From: Nocardioides sp. REDSEA-S33_B3 | GTDB taxonomy: Bacteria; Actinomycetota; Actinomycetes; Propionibacteriales; Nocardioidaceae | DNA: 42,707 nt | Assembly: GCA_001627335.1 (NCBI GenBank) | Contig: LUPK01000046.1 | Location: 1-42,707 of the forward strand | Direction: 5' to 3' | Shown here: in pieces, positions 14,429 through 23,702 of the stretch | How positions within the stretch are numbered: the first letter of the stretch is position 1 | How the letters are laid out: each line of letters opens with the position of its first letter | Notes under the pieces: generated by a model | The model's input: only the letters and a program-made list of their open reading frames with translations | The model's database searches: none | What the model was told of the DNA's origin: nothing | Translations under genes and position numbers: made by a program

Positions 14429-15937
14429 ATGGCACTCGGGCACCAGGACCACTCGGCACAGGACTCTCCTCCTGTCCCGACCGGTGACCTGCTGACCGCC
14501 ATCCGCGACCTCGACAAGGCCGCTGACCAGGCCGACCGCGACCGGTTCATCGCGATCGGCGAGTGGGCCGACCGCCACACCACCGGCGCTCTGATGCCCG
14601 ACCTGTACGGCACGTTCGGGCTGCCCGACGACGACGCGCACACCGAAGCGGAGAACGCGTGGGTGGCCCGGTTCGGGATGCCAGGGGCCGACACCATGCT
14701 CGAGCTCGCCGGACCCGGCGCACCTGAGGTGTCGGAGTTCGCCGTCATCGAGTTCGCCGCCGCCCTGGGCAGGTCGACCGACTCCGGGCGGATGCTGCTC
14801 TCCGATGCCGTCGAAGCCCGCTACCGGCTGCCCAAGATCTGGCAGCGCCTGCTGGACGGTCAGGTGCAGGTGTGGCGGGTCCGCCGCGTCACCGACCTCA
14901 CCCGCGCCCTCACTCAGGAGGCCGCGGCGTTCGTCGACGCCCACCTCGCCCACCTCATCCACACCGCCTCCTTCACCACCGTGAAGCGGCTCGTCGCCGA
15001 AGCAGCCGCACGCTTCGACCCCGAGGCGACCGAGATGGAAGAGGCCGACACCGCCGCCACCCTCCACGTCACCCTCGACCTCTCCACCGCGTGGTCCATC
15101 GGCACCGCCAGCGGCGTCCACCTCTCGGGCCTGCTGGACCGGGCTGATGCCGAAGAGCTCGAGCACGCCATCCGCACCATCGCCGACCAGCTCCTCGCCG
15201 CCGGGTCCACCGACTCCCTCGACGTCCGCCGCGCCAAGGCCCTGGGCTACCTCTCCCGCGGCGATCTCACCCTCGACCTCGACACCTCACCGGCCGACGA
15301 AGGTGGTCGAGCAGCCAACGACACCGCCGCAGGTGGTCGAGCAGCGACGAGCGCCAGCGAGGAGCGGGCGTCGAGACCACCCACCCTTGCGAACCGACCG
15401 CGCCAGGTCGTCCTCCACATCCACCTCAGCGACGCGGCCCTCACGTCCTCACCCGAGATCGACCCCGACACCGGTCAGCTCGGCCTCCACCTCGCCCGCG
15501 TCGAGAACCACCACCAGACCCTCACCGCCGACGCCGTCCGCGAGTGGCTCTCAGTCCCCGGCACCCAGGTGATCGTCAAGCCGGTCATCGACCTCGCCGA
15601 CCAGATCGCCGTGGACGCCTACGAGATCCCCGACCGCATCAGCCAACGCGTCAAGCTCAAGCGCCCCACCTGCGTGTTCCCCCACTGCACCCGCACCTCA
15701 GCCAGGACCGACCTCGACCACATCGACGAGTACGTCCCACCCGACCAGGGCGGACCACCCGGCCAAACCGCCACCGACCGACTCGCCCCGCTCTGCAGAC
15801 GCCACCACCGAGCCAAGACCCACCCATCCCCCGACGGGCGATGGGACTACGCCCAGCTCACCCCCACCACCTGGCTCTGGACCAGTCCCCACAGCCTGCG
15901 GTTCCTCGTCCACCCCGACGGCACCACCGAGCTCTGA
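14429..15937 (+). CDS. DUF222 / 13E12-family protein with C-terminal HNH endonuclease domain
   Basis: The 502-residue protein has the N-terminal helical DUF222 region (about 20-260) and a C-terminal HNH domain (about 414-465). The HNH domain shows CVFPHC, the DLDHIDEY histidine and LCRRHHRAKTH, so zinc and metal ligands are all present. The family is multi-copy in actinobacteria and is thought to be mobile or DNA-repair linked; its real target is unknown. Residues about 290-318 (GGRAANDTAAGG to EERASRPP) are encoded by an inserted repeat and look unstructured. An SOS box and -10 box sit directly before the ATG. A strong hairpin follows. Confidence 0.88.
   Translation: MALGHQDHSAQDSPPVPTGDLLTAIRDLDKAADQADRDRFIAIGEWADRHTTGALMPDLYGTFGLPDDDAHTEAENAWVARFGMPGADTMLELAGPGAPEVSEFAVIEFAAALGRSTDSGRMLLSDAVEARYRLPKIWQRLLDGQVQVWRVRRVTDLTRALTQEAAAFVDAHLAHLIHTASFTTVKRLVAEAAARFDPEATEMEEADTAATLHVTLDLSTAWSIGTASGVHLSGLLDRADAEELEHAIRTIADQLLAAGSTDSLDVRRAKALGYLSRGDLTLDLDTSPADEGGRAANDTAAGGRAATSASEERASRPPTLANRPRQVVLHIHLSDAALTSSPEIDPDTGQLGLHLARVENHHQTLTADAVREWLSVPGTQVIVKPVIDLADQIAVDAYEIPDRISQRVKLKRPTCVFPHCTRTSARTDLDHIDEYVPPDQGGPPGQTATDRLAPLCRRHHRAKTHPSPDGRWDYAQLTPTTWLWTSPHSLRFLVHPDGTTEL
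15332..15382. repeat. GGTGGTCGAG...TCGAGACCACC element inside the HNH coding region
   Basis: GGTGGTCGAGCAGCGACGAG opens and GGGCGTCGAGACCACC closes a 51-bp element with imperfect inverted ends. A partial extra copy, AGGTGGTCGAGCAGC, lies just upstream at 15301. The insertion keeps the reading frame and the protein remains complete. Confidence 0.75.
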
Positions 15938-15959
15938 CGGCGCCCGCTGCACACACGAC

Positions 15960-15995
15960 AGCGCCGGCCGCGATCCTGGGATCGCGACCGGCGCT
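15960..15995. terminator. bidirectional hairpin terminator between convergent genes
   Basis: AGCGCCGGCCGCGATCC (15960-15976) pairs with GGATCGCGACCGGCGCT (15979-15995) with one mismatch. It lies 22 bp after the HNH stop and 13 bp after the end of the minus-strand nuclease gene, so it can serve both. Confidence 0.8.
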
Positions 15996-16008
15996 GCTCT
16001 GTGATGAC

Positions 16009-18807
16009 TCAGCGACGCACGGTCAGTTGCTTCGTCTTCTCCGAGGCCGCGACCGCCTCGTCACCGGCGTACGACGCGGTGATGGTGTACTCGCCCGGCT
16101 TCCGGAACGGGTTGCGCATCCGCAGGGTCGCGCGCCCCTTCTTGTCCAGCGTGGCGGTCTTCTCCTTGCCACCCGCCTCGACGGTCACCGTGCCGGTGGG
16201 GACCCCGGCGCTGCTGCGGACGGTGACCTTCAGCGTGACCTTGCCCTTGCCCGCCTTCGGCTGCTTGGGCCGGACCTTCAGCAGGACACGTGACGGCGCG
16301 GTCTCCGGGGCGTCGGCGACCAGGTCGAGGCCGACCTTGACCGGGTCGTGGTCGCTGGAGCGGAACGGACCGGCGTCGTGGAAGTCGGTGCCGTGGTAGT
16401 TCCAGCGGGAGTACTCCATCGCGACGGACTCACCGGAGTTGATGTTCCAGATGTCCACGCCGGTGACGGCGGCCAGCGCCGCGTCGTTGGCGAGCACGTG
16501 GTCCAGCGAGCCGGACAGGCCGCTGAAGGAGTAGGACCACTCCTCCTCGTCCGAGACCGTCTGGGTGTTGGTGTAGCCGGCGTCGTGGAGGACCTGCATC
16601 GGGTCCTCCATCGAGTAGGCGTTGAAGTCACCGGCGAGCAGCACCGCGTCGGTGCCGGTCTCGGCCGCGACGCCGGGGACCCAGGCCGCCAGGGCCTCGG
16701 CCTGCTCGACGCGGTCGGGGTTGGCGTTGCCCTGGCCCGTGCCGTCGTCGACACCGGAGCCCTTGGACTTGAAGTGGTTCACGATGAAGAGGAACTCCTC
16801 GCCGCCCCCGACGGGCGCGAAGACCTGCCCGATCGGCTCGCGGGCGTTGCCGAAGGCCTGGCCGGAGGCCGACTGGTCACCCAGCGCCCGGGCCTCGCCT
16901 ACACGCTCGACCGACGCCGGCTGGTAGATGATCGCGTTGGTGATGACGTCCTGCTCCGAGGCCGGCGGGAGCTCGGCCGAGGACGGGTTCGCCGCCCACT
17001 TCTGCTCCCCCGCCGCCGCGTTGAGCGCGGCGACCAGGGCCTCGGTGGCCTCGTCGGGCTGCTCGCCCAGGGCCGCGGAGTTCTCGATCTCCATCAGGCC
17101 GACGACGTCGGCGTCGAGGGTGTTGATCGCCGAGACGATCTTCTCCTGCTGACGCTGCAGGTCCTGGGGGTCCCAGGCGCCGCGCTGGTCGCAGCCACCG
17201 CGCACGTTGTTGCCGTCGCCGTCGCGGTCGACGTAGGCCAGGCAGCCGTCGTCGCCCACGTTGTCGTCGTCGGCGTCACCGAGGGTCGTGAAGTAGTTGA
17301 GCACGTTGAAGGACGCCACGCTCAGGTCGCCACCGACCTCCTCGGGGGCCGCGGTGCGGGTGTTCTCGAAGACCGCCGGCGAGGTCGCGGTGTAGTCCGG
17401 ACCGCTCACCGAGGTCGTCGGCTGGAAGCGGTACGTCGGGCTGCTGGGCGAGCCGCCCTGGGTCAGCACCACGGGCTCGGTGAAGGTCGCCGCAGCGCCC
17501 ACCCGGACCGGGTCGGTGTTGGAGACGTAGGGCGGGGTCAGGAACTGGCTGCGGGTGTAGTCGGTGCTCGACCCGTCGTCCAGCGTGATCGCGCGGGCGG
17601 CGTTGTCGGCCTCGACCGCGGCGATGGCGGCGAGGTCCTGGGCGTCGGCGACCTCGGTCGGCTGGATGAGCGGGGTGTCGCCCAGGGCCAGGCCGACCTC
17701 GCCGTACTGGTTGGTGGAGTAGGTGTTCGTCACCGTGAAGCGCTCGCCGGTTGGGTCGAACAGCATGCCCTCCAGCGCCTCCTTCTCGGCGTCCGAGGCG
17801 GGCCAGGCGCCGGCGTACGCGGTCACCGGCTCGGTCGGCTCGAGCTCGACGACCTCGGCCTCGGAGGAGACGACCTGCGTGGCGCCGGCGTACTCCGAGA
17901 CCTCACCGGTGACCTCGACGTGGTCGCCGGGCTCGACGGTGATGCTGCCCGAGCCCTGGGGGAAGTAGACGAACACGCCGTCGGAGGCCGTGCGCTCGGT
18001 CTCGCCGCCGGTGCCGGGGGTCTGGAGGTAGAAGCCGTAGAGGTACTGCGGCACCGCGGTGACCACGCCGGTCGTGACGACCTCGGTGCCGACCAGCGGG
18101 CTGGTGAAGCCGTCGCCCTGGATCTCCGCGATGGTCGCCTCGGTGGGCTCCGGCTCCGGCTCCGGCTCGGGCTCGCTCCCGGTGCCGGTCGGCGTCGGGG
18201 CACCGGTGGTGAACTCGGCGCCGTTCTCGTCGGCGTCGGGAGCCGTGCGCGAGGACGAGGTCGTGTTGGAGACCCCGGCGGCCTTGGCCGTGCCCTCCCA
18301 CGTGTTGCTGTTGACGCCGAGCAGGTCGACGACGCCCGGGAGCACCCCGACCGAGCCGGTCGGCAGCGTGAGCGGCTCGGTGCCGGAGGACAGCCACACG
18401 GTGAAGGCGGAGCCGGACATCGCGGTCGTGCCGACGACGTCGGGCGTCGGCAGCGACTCCGTGCCGCCCGAGCCCTGCGCCTGCTGGACGAGGTAGTAGC
18501 CGCCGGCGGGCACGGTGCCGGACAGCTCCGTCACGGCCCCGGCGCCGGTGCCGCCCGAGGAGCGGTACTGCACCGACATCCCGTCGACGCTGATCGCCGC
18601 GTCGGTGGGGTTGTGCAGCTCGATGAAGTCGTGGGTGAGGGTGGCGCCGGAGTTGCCGCCGCCGCCGTAGGCCTCACTGATGACGAGGCCGGTGCTGGCG
18701 GCCTGGGCGGGCGCCAGGCTGAGGCCGGTGGCCAGGGTGGCGAGGCCGAGCGAGCCGGCGCTGAACAGCGCGAGCCGGCGGCCTGCGCCCCGGGAGGTGG
18801 TGGGCAC
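16009..18807 (-). CDS. extracellular endonuclease/exonuclease/phosphatase-family nuclease (ExeM/NucH type)
   Basis: The 932-residue secreted protein has a signal peptide (1-37), a lamin-tail domain (about 40-150, LVISEAYGGGGNSG, DFIELHNP), an EPEPEPEPEP linker near 215-226, an OB-like domain (about 228-330) and an EEP nuclease domain (about 490-830). Catalytic landmarks are SFNVLNYF, GLMEIEN, NHFKSKG, LAGDFNAY and SSDHDPV. A basic Ig-like domain forms the last ~95 residues. It should degrade extracellular DNA. The GTG at 18807 places the signal peptide at the N-terminus; the upstream ATG at 18951 would bury it. Next to the 5'-nucleotidase it likely serves phosphate scavenging. Confidence 0.87.
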   Translation of the reverse strand: MPTTSRGAGRRLALFSAGSLGLATLATGLSLAPAQAASTGLVISEAYGGGGNSGATLTHDFIELHNPTDAAISVDGMSVQYRSSGGTGAGAVTELSGTVPAGGYYLVQQAQGSGGTESLPTPDVVGTTAMSGSAFTVWLSSGTEPLTLPTGSVGVLPGVVDLLGVNSNTWEGTAKAAGVSNTTSSSRTAPDADENGAEFTTGAPTPTGTGSEPEPEPEPEPTEATIAEIQGDGFTSPLVGTEVVTTGVVTAVPQYLYGFYLQTPGTGGETERTASDGVFVYFPQGSGSITVEPGDHVEVTGEVSEYAGATQVVSSEAEVVELEPTEPVTAYAGAWPASDAEKEALEGMLFDPTGERFTVTNTYSTNQYGEVGLALGDTPLIQPTEVADAQDLAAIAAVEADNAARAITLDDGSSTDYTRSQFLTPPYVSNTDPVRVGAAATFTEPVVLTQGGSPSSPTYRFQPTTSVSGPDYTATSPAVFENTRTAAPEEVGGDLSVASFNVLNYFTTLGDADDDNVGDDGCLAYVDRDGDGNNVRGGCDQRGAWDPQDLQRQQEKIVSAINTLDADVVGLMEIENSAALGEQPDEATEALVAALNAAAGEQKWAANPSSAELPPASEQDVITNAIIYQPASVERVGEARALGDQSASGQAFGNAREPIGQVFAPVGGGEEFLFIVNHFKSKGSGVDDGTGQGNANPDRVEQAEALAAWVPGVAAETGTDAVLLAGDFNAYSMEDPMQVLHDAGYTNTQTVSDEEEWSYSFSGLSGSLDHVLANDAALAAVTGVDIWNINSGESVAMEYSRWNYHGTDFHDAGPFRSSDHDPVKVGLDLVADAPETAPSRVLLKVRPKQPKAGKGKVTLKVTVRSSAGVPTGTVTVEAGGKEKTATLDKKGRATLRMRNPFRKPGEYTITASYAGDEAVAASEKTKQLTVRR

Positions 18808-18905
18808 GGGTGACTGCCTTTCCGAGAGGGGTCCCGAGAGATCCGAGAACCGAGAGGGAGATCCGAGGTGACGGGCCGACGATGACGGGCCCAGATGGAC
18901 CGACG

Positions 18906-18949
18906 GCGAACGCCTCCCGGCCGTCCGGGGACGACCGGGAGGCGTTCGC
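18906..18949. terminator. 15-bp perfect hairpin after the 5'-nucleotidase gene
   Basis: GCGAACGCCTCCCGG (18906-18920) and CCGGGAGGCGTTCGC (18935-18949) are perfect complements with a 14-nt loop. It lies between the nucleotidase stop and the nuclease start, both on the minus strand, so the two genes are probably transcribed separately. Confidence 0.8.
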
Positions 18950-18951
18950 AA

Positions 18952-18984
18952 TCAGGTGGTGCTCAGGTGGTGCACAGGTGCTGG
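18952..18984. repeat. 11-bp tandem repeat, three copies, just past the nucleotidase stop
   Basis: TCAGGTGGTGC (18952-18962), TCAGGTGGTGC (18963-18973) and the diverged ACAGGTGCTGG (18974-18984). On the minus strand the first two copies carry TGA triplets. The true stop is 14 bp away. Confidence 0.7.
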
Positions 18985-18997
18985 GTCTGGCGCCGGG

Positions 18998-21310
18998 TCA
19001 GCGGACCTTGAAGCGCAGGGTGTCCGAGGCGTCGCCGTAGGAGACGGTGATGACCTGGACGCCCTTCTCGTCGAAGGGACCGATGCGCGTGACGGCCTTG
19101 CCCTTCTTGTTCAGCGTGACCTTCTTGTCCACGCCCGCACCGGAGAGGATGACCTTGCCCGAGGCCGGCTCGCCGTCGACCTTGACCTTGACGGTGACCT
19201 TGAGCTTCTTCTTGCCGGCCTTGAGCGGACCCTTGGGGTTGCGCTTCGCGGTCACGACGGCCATCTCGGGCTGGGCCTCGAAGGCGAGCGGCACCAGGAT
19301 CTCGGTGCCGGTCGTCATGCCGGTGACCACCAGGCCGTCGGGGGCTCCGTAGTAGGTCGGGACAGTGCCCATGACCGAGGCGGTGCCCGCCTCGTCGTCG
19401 TTGGCGCTCTCGGCGACGGTCGGGTCGACCGCGAAGGTGCCGAGGCTCTTGCCTCCGACGCTTACCTCGACCTCGTCGTCCACGAGGGCGTCGATGCCGG
19501 CGGTGGGCGCCATGATCAGCGAGGACAGCTCGACCTCGAGCTCGTCACCCGGCGCGTACGACGCCGGGGCACCCTCGGGGAGGGTGGCACCGATCGAGCG
19601 CTGCTCGGCGTCCACCGGCAGGGCCTCGGAAGAGGCGAACTCGTCCATGAAGTCGACCATGGCCTGCAGGTCGGCGTACCCGGTGTCGGTCGGGTCGCTG
19701 CCCTCGGCGAGGGTGAAGAAGTTGTCGCCACCCGAGGCCAGGAAGGAGTTGGCGACGACCGAGTAGGTCTCCTCCATCTCGATCGGCATCTCGTCGAGCC
19801 ACATGCCGGTGACGTGCTCGCCGGCGGAAGCGGTGGGGTCGTAGCTCCACTCGAAGCCGTCGGAGACGCCGAGGTGCAGGATCGGGCGCGAGGAGCCGTC
19901 GGGCTGCCACTGCTCCTCCAGCACCGACTTCAGCTGCTCACCGGTCAGGTCCAGCTTGACTAGGGTGTTGGCGAAGGGCTGGACGACGGCGGCCTGCTTG
20001 TAGGTCAGGACGGCCGGGTAGCCCTCGGCGTTCTCGCCGAGCATGTCCGCACGCAGACCGCCGGGGTTGATGAAGCCGATCTGGGTGTCGGCCGCCCAGC
20101 GCTGGGCCTCGGCGACCAGGTTGCCGACTGTGGACTCGCCACCGCGGTTCTCAGTGGTGCCGTTGCCGGCCTTGGCGCGGGTGAACGGGCCCGCGATCTC
20201 GCCCAGGGGCTGGGCGCCGAGCTCGTCGGAGACCGCCACCGCGGCGTCGACGATCGCCTTGACCTCGGGGTCCTCGGCGAAGGGGTCCTCGGTGCGCGCG
20301 ACGTTGATGATCTCGCTGCCGTCACCGACCTTGAGGAACGGGTCGGCCTGGCCGTCGGCGTCGACGGTGAAGGTCAGGCGGTTGATGTTGAGGCCGTACT
20401 GACCGGCCGAGACGACCGGACGCGGCTGCAGAGGCGCGTCGGCCGGGGCGATCAGGCAGTCGTAGGCCAGGTGCGTGTGACCCGAGATGATCGCGTGCAC
20501 CGACGAGTCGACGCCCTGCACGATCGACCCGAAGTCGGTGTCGTCGGCCAGGTCGGCGATCGCGTCGCAGTCGGTCGTCGGGGCGCCCTCGTGCACGAGC
20601 ATGACGATCAGGTCGACACCCTCGGCCTCCAGCGCGTCGGCCTCGGTGTTGACGGCGTCGACGATGTCGGTGACCTCGAGGTCGGCGATGCCGGCCGGGG
20701 AGACCAGCTCGGGCAGGTGCTCGGTGACGGCGCCGATGAAGCCGACCTCGACGGCGGAGTCGCCCTCGCCGATGGTCTGCACGTAGGTGGGCTCCAGCGC
20801 GTCCTCGCCGGAGTCCTTCATCTTCACGTTGGCGCCGATGTAGGTCCACTCGGCCCCGCCGCGCGGGTTGGTGTCGGCGTCGAAGGGAGCCATCACCCGG
20901 TTGACCAGGTCGTCGTAGCCCTGGTCGAACTCGTGGTTGCCCACCGCGGAGACGTCCAGACCCGCGGCGTTGAGGACGTCGAGGGTCGGCTTGTCCTGCT
21001 GGATGAACGACTCGAAGGTCGAGGCACCGATGAGGTCGCCGGCAGCGGCGAAGATGGTGTTCTCCTCGCCGTACTCCGCACGGACGGAGTCCACGGCGGT
21101 GGCGAGCTTGGCCGCGCCGCCCGCGTCACGTGCGGCGAGCAGCCGACCGTGGAAGTCGTTGATGCCGACGATGGTGACGTCGACGGGCGAGAGGGCGTGG
21201 GCGGCTGGGGCCTGGACTACGACGGTCGCCGAGGTGGCGGCGACCGCGAGCCCGAGGCCGAGCGCTGCGGCGCGTCGGCGCAGCGGCGAGGACCCGGAGC
21301 GTGAGTGCAC
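18998..21310 (-). CDS. secreted bifunctional metallophosphatase / 5'-nucleotidase (UshA family)
   Basis: The 770-residue protein has a signal peptide (1-40), a calcineurin-like metallophosphatase domain with NDFHGR (Asp52, His54), AAGDLIGAS (Asp92), GNHEFDQG (Asn125, His126) and SGHTHLAYD, then the 5'-nucleotidase C-terminal domain with INPGGLRADM and FLASGGDNFF. A lysine-rich Ig-like domain (about 680-770) ends the protein. It would release phosphate from nucleotides outside the cell. The GTG start at 21310 has a GAAGGG ribosome site 8 nt away. It shares its C-terminal module with the neighbouring nuclease and the second PstS. Confidence 0.88.
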   Translation of the reverse strand: MHSRSGSSPLRRRAAALGLGLAVAATSATVVVQAPAAHALSPVDVTIVGINDFHGRLLAARDAGGAAKLATAVDSVRAEYGEENTIFAAAGDLIGASTFESFIQQDKPTLDVLNAAGLDVSAVGNHEFDQGYDDLVNRVMAPFDADTNPRGGAEWTYIGANVKMKDSGEDALEPTYVQTIGEGDSAVEVGFIGAVTEHLPELVSPAGIADLEVTDIVDAVNTEADALEAEGVDLIVMLVHEGAPTTDCDAIADLADDTDFGSIVQGVDSSVHAIISGHTHLAYDCLIAPADAPLQPRPVVSAGQYGLNINRLTFTVDADGQADPFLKVGDGSEIINVARTEDPFAEDPEVKAIVDAAVAVSDELGAQPLGEIAGPFTRAKAGNGTTENRGGESTVGNLVAEAQRWAADTQIGFINPGGLRADMLGENAEGYPAVLTYKQAAVVQPFANTLVKLDLTGEQLKSVLEEQWQPDGSSRPILHLGVSDGFEWSYDPTASAGEHVTGMWLDEMPIEMEETYSVVANSFLASGGDNFFTLAEGSDPTDTGYADLQAMVDFMDEFASSEALPVDAEQRSIGATLPEGAPASYAPGDELEVELSSLIMAPTAGIDALVDDEVEVSVGGKSLGTFAVDPTVAESANDDEAGTASVMGTVPTYYGAPDGLVVTGMTTGTEILVPLAFEAQPEMAVVTAKRNPKGPLKAGKKKLKVTVKVKVDGEPASGKVILSGAGVDKKVTLNKKGKAVTRIGPFDEKGVQVITVSYGDASDTLRFKVR

Positions 21311-21542
21311 TGGGGGAACCCTTCAGGTGGGGCTGGTATGGACCGGCGCACCGTAACCCTGCAAGAGGGCTCTTCGACCGGCCCGATCGTTAACGTCGCG
21401 TGACACCTGCACGAAAGGCGGGATCCGGTGAAGGATTGCCATCACGCACCTGGCCGGATGGTCAGGTGTTGCCTCTGGCGCCGCCCGAGCACCCCGTGAT
21501 GAGGTGGGTGATTGCCCTCGCCCGAGGGGGTCGACCGGTGGG

Positions 21543-22151
21543 TCAGCCGCGCAGCTGGTGGCGCTGCTTCCAGACGTCGCGGTAGAACTCCCAGCCCGAC
21601 CACAGCGTCAGCCCGACGGCGACCGCCAGCAGCCCCTGCGAGACGTAGAACAGCACCTCGCCGGGCGTCTGCAGCGCCGCGGGCAGGTCCGGGTCGCGCA
21701 GCGGCAGCACCAGCCCACCCAGCGCCAGCCCCTGGGCGGTGGTCTTCCACTTGCCGAGGTCCTTGGCCGCGATGACGACCTTGGACAGCACCGAGAGCCG
21801 CAGCAGCGTCACACTCCACTCGCGCAGCAGCACGATGATGGTCACCCACCACCAGATGTCGCCCACGACGGCCAGCCCGATGAAGGCCATGCCGGTGATC
21901 GCCTTGTCGGCGATGGGGTCGGCGATCTTGCCGAAGTCGGTGACCAGGTTGCGCGCGCGGGCGATGTCCCCGTCGATCTTGTCGGTGATCATCGCGACCG
22001 CGAAGATCGCGTAGGCGATCGTGCGCCACGTCGCGGACTCGCCCCCGTCGACCAGCAGCGCCCAGCCGAAGAACGGCACCATCACGATGCGCAGGCTCGT
22101 GAGGAGGTTCGGCAGGTTCCAGTTGCTGGGCTTCTGGGACGTCTCGGTCAC
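21543..22151 (-). CDS. pgsA: CDP-diacylglycerol--glycerol-3-phosphate 3-phosphatidyltransferase
   Basis: The 202-residue membrane protein carries the complete CDP-alcohol phosphotransferase motif: Asp60-Gly61, Ala64-Arg65, Gly74, Asp78 and Asp82. It makes phosphatidylglycerophosphate, the precursor of phosphatidylglycerol and cardiolipin. Two GTG starts are possible. AGGAG overlaps the upstream one (22157) but lies 5 nt before the one at 22151, so 22151 is chosen. It follows rimO by 43 bp, the usual actinobacterial order. The cinA/recA genes that commonly follow are absent here; instead comes the 5'-nucleotidase. Confidence 0.9.
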   Translation of the reverse strand: MTETSQKPSNWNLPNLLTSLRIVMVPFFGWALLVDGGESATWRTIAYAIFAVAMITDKIDGDIARARNLVTDFGKIADPIADKAITGMAFIGLAVVGDIWWWVTIIVLLREWSVTLLRLSVLSKVVIAAKDLGKWKTTAQGLALGGLVLPLRDPDLPAALQTPGEVLFYVSQGLLAVAVGLTLWSGWEFYRDVWKQRHQLRG

Positions 22152-22194
22152 GGGCACTCCTGGGTCAGGGCGTGGGGTCAGACGGACGAGCGGG

Positions 22195-23664
22195 TCAGGA
22201 CGGGTCGAGCGGGCGGGCGACCAGGTCGATGCCGTCGGTGTCGACGACCTCGGCGCGGACGATCTCCCCCACCGAGGCGGTCGTGTCGTCGAGGCCGTCG
22301 AGCAGCGTCGTACCGTCGACCTCGGGGCCCTGCAGGGCCGCGCGGCCGACGACCTCGCCGTCCTCGACCGACTCCACGAGCACCTCGACGACCTCGCCGA
22401 TGCGCTCCTCGGCGCGCTCGGCGGTCAGCTGCTCGACCAGGGAGGTGACGTGCTCGGCGCGGGCGCGCACCTCGTCCTCGTCGAGCTTGTCCTCGAAGCC
22501 GGCGGCCTCGGTGCCGTCCTCGTCGGAGTAGCCGAAGACGCCGGTGACGTCCATCCGCGCGGCGACGAGGAAGTCGCACAGCGTCTGGAGGTCCTCCTCG
22601 GTCTCCCCGGGGAAGCCGACGATGACGTTGGAGCGCACGCCGGCCTCGGGCGCCAGGGCGCGGACCTGCTCGAGCAGGCCGAGGAAGGACTCGGGGTCAC
22701 CGAACCGGCGCATCCTGCGCAGCACCGTGGCGCTGGCGTGCTGGAAGGACAGGTCGAAGTAGGGCACGACGCCCGGCGTGGAGGCGATCGCCTCGATCAG
22801 GCCGGGGCGGGTCTCGGCGGGCTGCAGGTAGGACACCCGCACCCGCTCGACACCGTCGACCGCCGCCAGCTCGGGCAGCAGAGTCTCGAGGAGCCGGATG
22901 TCGCCGAGGTCCTTGCCGTACGACGTGGAGTTCTCGCTGACGAGGAAGAGCTCCTTCACGCCCTGGCCGGCCAGCCAGAGCGCCTCCTCGAGCACGTCGG
23001 TGGGTCGCCGCGAGACGAAGGAGCCGCGGAAGGACGGGATCGCGCAGAACGAGCACCGGCGGTCACAACCGCTGGCCAACTTCAGCGACGCGGTCGGACC
23101 GGACTCCAGGCGCCGGCGCACCGACGCGGGACCCGAGGCATGGCCCGGGACGGCGGCGGTGGACATCGAGCGCTCGACCGGGGTGATCGGGAGCAGCAGG
23201 CGGCGGTCGCTCGGGGTGTGCGCCTGGTGGGACTCGCCGGCCAGGATGCCGCGCAGCCGGTCGGCGATGTCGGGGTAGTCGTCGAAGCCGAGCACCGCGT
23301 CGGCCTCGGGCAGCGACTCGGCGAGGTCCTTGCCGTAGCGCTCGGCGAGGCAGCCGACGGCCACGACGGCCTGCGCCTTCCCGCCGTGCTCGGTCTTGAG
23401 GTCGGCGGCCTCGAGCAGGGCGTCGACGGAGTCCTTCTTGGCCGCCTCGACGAAGCCGCAGGTGTTGACCACCACGGTGTCGGCGTCCTCGGCGTTCTCG
23501 ACCAGGCGGAACCCGCCGGCCTCGAGCCGACCGGCGAGCTCCTCGGAGTCCACGTCGTTGCGTGCACACCCCAGGGTCACCATCGCCACCGACAGCAGTG
23601 GCCGCTCCGGGGTGGGGTCGGCTGCGGTCGGGGTGGCGGTGGACTCAGGTGTGTGGGTACTCAT
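22195..23664 (-). CDS. rimO: ribosomal protein S12 methylthiotransferase RimO
   Basis: The 489-residue protein has the N-terminal MTTase domain with cluster cysteines Cys33 (LGCARN), Cys69 (NTCGF) and Cys105 (VGCLAERY), a radical-SAM domain with Cys200-x3-Cys204-x2-Cys207 ([10 protein letters not shown]) and a C-terminal TRAM domain. GFDDYPDI and the lack of a tRNA-type signature favour RimO over MiaB. It adds a methylthio group to the conserved Asp of ribosomal protein S12. It sits between the RodZ-like gene and pgsA, as in many actinobacteria. The ATG lacks a clear ribosome site; CATACT lies 8 nt upstream. Confidence 0.92.
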   Translation of the reverse strand: MSTHTPESTATPTAADPTPERPLLSVAMVTLGCARNDVDSEELAGRLEAGGFRLVENAEDADTVVVNTCGFVEAAKKDSVDALLEAADLKTEHGGKAQAVVAVGCLAERYGKDLAESLPEADAVLGFDDYPDIADRLRGILAGESHQAHTPSDRRLLLPITPVERSMSTAAVPGHASGPASVRRRLESGPTASLKLASGCDRRCSFCAIPSFRGSFVSRRPTDVLEEALWLAGQGVKELFLVSENSTSYGKDLGDIRLLETLLPELAAVDGVERVRVSYLQPAETRPGLIEAIASTPGVVPYFDLSFQHASATVLRRMRRFGDPESFLGLLEQVRALAPEAGVRSNVIVGFPGETEEDLQTLCDFLVAARMDVTGVFGYSDEDGTEAAGFEDKLDEDEVRARAEHVTSLVEQLTAERAEERIGEVVEVLVESVEDGEVVGRAALQGPEVDGTTLLDGLDDTTASVGEIVRAEVVDTDGIDLVARPLDPS

Positions 23665-23702
23665 GACGACTCGTCAGTATGGCGGGCCGCTCCGGCACGC
23701 AC

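Noticed and set aside
16348..18813. Long plus-strand open frame opposite the nuclease gene
   Set aside because: The translation is low-complexity Val/Gly/Arg sequence, while the minus strand encodes a complete secreted nuclease with all motifs.
21380..21440. Possible PHO box before the 5'-nucleotidase (GTTAACGTCGC followed by GTGACACCTGC)
   Set aside because: The 11-nt spacing fits but both units deviate from the GTTCACC core, so it is not better than chance by eye; a matrix score would be needed.
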